Source: RCIO01 sp040880025
GTDB taxonomy: Bacteria; Pseudomonadota; Alphaproteobacteria; Rhizobiales; Rhizobiaceae
DNA: 64,000 bases
NCBI GenBank assembly: GCA_040880025.1
Contig: JBBDJD010000021.1
Location: 177,316 to 241,315 of the forward strand
Reading direction: 5' to 3'
The position numbers were made by a program, and so were the translations under genes. Below are positions 62,154 through 64,000 of the stretch, piece by piece. How positions within the stretch are numbered: position 1 is the first letter of the stretch; each line of letters opens with the position of its first letter. The notes beneath the pieces were generated by a model, which did no database searches, was not told the DNA's origin, and saw nothing but the letters and a program-made list of their open reading frames with translations.

Positions 62154-64000
62154 ATGAATGATTCCTCGAGAATTCGGGAAAGCCGCGTTTATTCGTTTGG
62201 AAGGTTTCGCTTCTTCCCTTCCGGAGGGCAGTTGATCGATGGGGACGTGCCGGTCAGGCTGGGTAGCCGGGCGGCCGAAATACTGGCTGCACTTGTCGAG
62301 AACGCCGGCAAGGTCGTATCGCACGATCAGCTGATCGCCCGCGCATGGCCAGACACCCATGTTGAGGAAGGCAATCTGCGGGTCCATATCTCCGCATTGA
62401 ACAAGGCGTTCCGTCAAGGCCGCGACAAGCGGCGTTACATTACCAACGTTCCGGGTCGTGGCTATCGTTTCGACGAGATGACTTTCCCCGATACTGAGGG
62501 CAAATCTCGCACAGAAAGCCGCAGCATCCAAGACGAACCGATGTCAGCGGCTCGGATATTCGGCCGCGACGAGTGCATAACGAATGTTGCGCACGAAATT
62601 GGCAGGAACCGATTCGTCACGATCGTAGGTGCAGGCGGTATTGGGAAGACGACAGTTGCCTCGGCTGTTGCACGAAAAATCGCCGAATCTTACGAGAGGG
62701 TACTCATCCTCGATCTTGCCCCGTTGCGAGAACAGAAGAACGTCGTTCGCAAGCTTGCCTCGCTTCTTGGCATCGCGGACTTGAAGGACGACCTCATGAC
62801 GGCGGCGTTGCGCGCCATCTCCGATCGAAAAATACTGATCGTCATCGATAATTGCGAGCACCTGATCGAAGCCGCGGCGGTGCTGGCCGAGCGGCTGTTT
62901 ATGGAATGCGCCGGAACCGCTGTTTTGTGCACGAGCCGTGAACCGCTTCGTGCGATAGGGGAGTATGTTCGTCGCATTGAGCCGCTAGAAACCCCCGATA
63001 CGTCCGAAAGCATGTCTGCCGCGGAGGCGTTATCCTACCCTGCTGTGGCACTCTTCGTTGAACGGGCCTCGGAGGCATCTGACTGGTTCGAGTTTCGAGA
63101 TACGGACGTAGCGCCGGTTGTGAACGTTTGCCGACGGCTCGATGGACTAGCCCTGGGTATCGAGATCGCGGCAGCGAGGGCGGGCGTGTTGGGCATCCAG
63201 GGGCTCTCGGAACAGCTCGAGGATATGCTCGGTCTGTTGACCTCGGGTCGCCGGACATCTTTACCGAGGCATCAGACGATTTCGTCAATGCTGGATTGGA
63301 GCTATGGGCTGCTGCCGCCCGAAGAGCGAATGCTGCTGACCCGTTTTTCGGCCTTCGTTGGCCCGGTGGCGCTGGAAACAGTGAAGGGCGTAGTGGCCAG
63401 CAAGGAGCTTCCCGCGCCACTGATCGCGGGGTTGTTAGCCAACCTCGCAAACAAATCGCTTCTGATGATCGACACGAGCGGTCCAACGATCCGTTATCGT
63501 CTTTTGGAGACCACGAAAGACTACGCTCTTCAAAAGCTACAGGAGGCGGGAGAGTCTGAGAAGCTGCGCCGTCGCCATGCGGAGTTTTATCTCGAGCGTT
63601 TCATAAGAGCGAACCGAGAACTTCTGGAGACTCCAGCTCAGTCCTGGATCGCGGAGTATGCCGTATGCGTCGATAACGTACGGCTGGCGATCGACTGGGC
63701 CTTCTCATCGAAAGACGACGAGCAGCTCGGCATTGCGCTGACCGCAGCCGCATCGCCACTTTTGCTGCGCCTGATGTTGTATGGCGAATGCCGGTCCCGC
63801 GTGGAGGAGTCGCTTCAACGCTTCACGCTGACGGAACAGTCTGCCGACGCCAGGGAGATGTACCTATATGGCGCGCTGGGCAGTTCACTGTTGCTCACTA
63901 TCGGATCCGGGCCGGAAATGCTGAAAGCCTGGCAGTCGGCATACGGGATCGCTGAAAGGGTGGCTGACACAGATTTTCAGCTACGCGCACTGTGTGGCGT
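62154..64000 (+). CDS. winged-helix DNA-binding NTPase regulator (partial, runs off the window)
   Basis: At least 615 residues are seen from ATG 62154; the stop lies beyond 64000. Residues about 12-108 are an OmpR/CadC-type winged helix (VRLGSRAAEILAALVENAGK; LIARAWPDTHVEEGNLRVHI; YITNVPGRGYRF). A STAND/AAA-like NTPase follows with Walker A VGAGGIGKTT near residue 160, Walker B ILIVIDNCEHL and a sensor motif CTSREPL. From about residue 430 it is helical and TPR-like. Such proteins act as signal-responsive transcription factors. It is downstream of the hydrolase cluster on the same strand, and control of those genes is plausible but unproven. Confidence 0.85.
   Translation, partial: MNDSSRIRESRVYSFGRFRFFPSGGQLIDGDVPVRLGSRAAEILAALVENAGKVVSHDQLIARAWPDTHVEEGNLRVHISALNKAFRQGRDKRRYITNVPGRGYRFDEMTFPDTEGKSRTESRSIQDEPMSAARIFGRDECITNVAHEIGRNRFVTIVGAGGIGKTTVASAVARKIAESYERVLILDLAPLREQKNVVRKLASLLGIADLKDDLMTAALRAISDRKILIVIDNCEHLIEAAAVLAERLFMECAGTAVLCTSREPLRAIGEYVRRIEPLETPDTSESMSAAEALSYPAVALFVERASEASDWFEFRDTDVAPVVNVCRRLDGLALGIEIAAARAGVLGIQGLSEQLEDMLGLLTSGRRTSLPRHQTISSMLDWSYGLLPPEERMLLTRFSAFVGPVALETVKGVVASKELPAPLIAGLLANLANKSLLMIDTSGPTIRYRLLETTKDYALQKLQEAGESEKLRRRHAEFYLERFIRANRELLETPAQSWIAEYAVCVDNVRLAIDWAFSSKDDEQLGIALTAAASPLLLRLMLYGECRSRVEESLQRFTLTEQSADAREMYLYGALGSSLLLTIGSGPEMLKAWQSAYGIAERVADTDFQLRALCG

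Overview
This 64 kb window looks like an accessory-rich stretch of a chromosome or large replicon from a GC-rich alphaproteobacterium, most likely of the Hyphomicrobiales (Rhizobiales; Mesorhizobium/Aminobacter-like). This is inferred from a hmuSTUV/hmuR haem locus with a TGA-N9-TCA (RirA/IRO-type) site between its divergent arms, an ialB fragment, small conserved rhizobial-type hypothetical genes, and many solute transporters paired with catabolic genes. No rRNA, tRNA or CRISPR array was found.

Layout. 0-0.9 kb: debris with the first 31 codons of a tyrosine integrase and one copy of a 115-bp repeat. 0.9-12.9 kb: a TRAP transporter (dctP, fused dctQM), a LysR regulator, a CaiB/BaiF CoA-transferase, a peptide/nickel-type ABC importer with a permease-ATPase fusion, and an alpha/beta hydrolase. 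12.9-15.5 kb: decay zone with resolvase, IS3-type transposase and ialB fragments, plus a 100-residue secreted protein with a secretin-like tail. 15.6-20.6 kb: a glycine-rich autotransporter read in one continuous frame with an upstream glycosyltransferase, and a divergent winged-helix protein. The second copy of the 115-bp repeat lies at 20.7 kb.

21-32.6 kb: a catabolic and uptake regulon. A LacI repressor gene is followed by a 50-codon ORF, a quinone-oxidoreductase-type gene, an ABC permease and ATPase, the binding protein, and a tightly overlapping four-gene set (acyl-CoA synthetase, thiolase-like protein, DUF35-SDR fusion, MDR dehydrogenase). Two near-identical palindromes (core TCAAACGATTGA) precede the two transcription units and are the likely LacI operators. 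32.6-42.7 kb: an istA remnant, then the haem-uptake locus: hmuS-T-U-V plus a small downstream gene on the minus strand, and hmuR, a periplasmic protein gene, exbB, two exbD genes and tonB on the plus strand.

42.7-48.7 kb: a non-coding, repeat- and hairpin-rich stretch, then a two-gene unit encoding an AbiJ-like HEPN (Abi_C) protein and a PIN-like nuclease, then a DUF3489 gene; this is the best candidate for an uncharacterised defence system. 48.9-55.6 kb: a catabolic operon (AraC regulator, SRPBCC protein, FAD, 2Fe-2S and naturally split molybdopterin subunits of a xanthine-dehydrogenase-family hydroxylase, an amidohydrolase, an SGNH-like protein). 55.8-58.2 kb: a CHASE3 membrane protein and decaying genes (exonuclease III fragment, a frameshifted gene, truncated DUF4166). 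58.2-64 kb: an NADP-binding oxidoreductase, three tandem alpha/beta hydrolases ending in a strong hairpin, and a winged-helix/NTPase regulator cut by the window edge.
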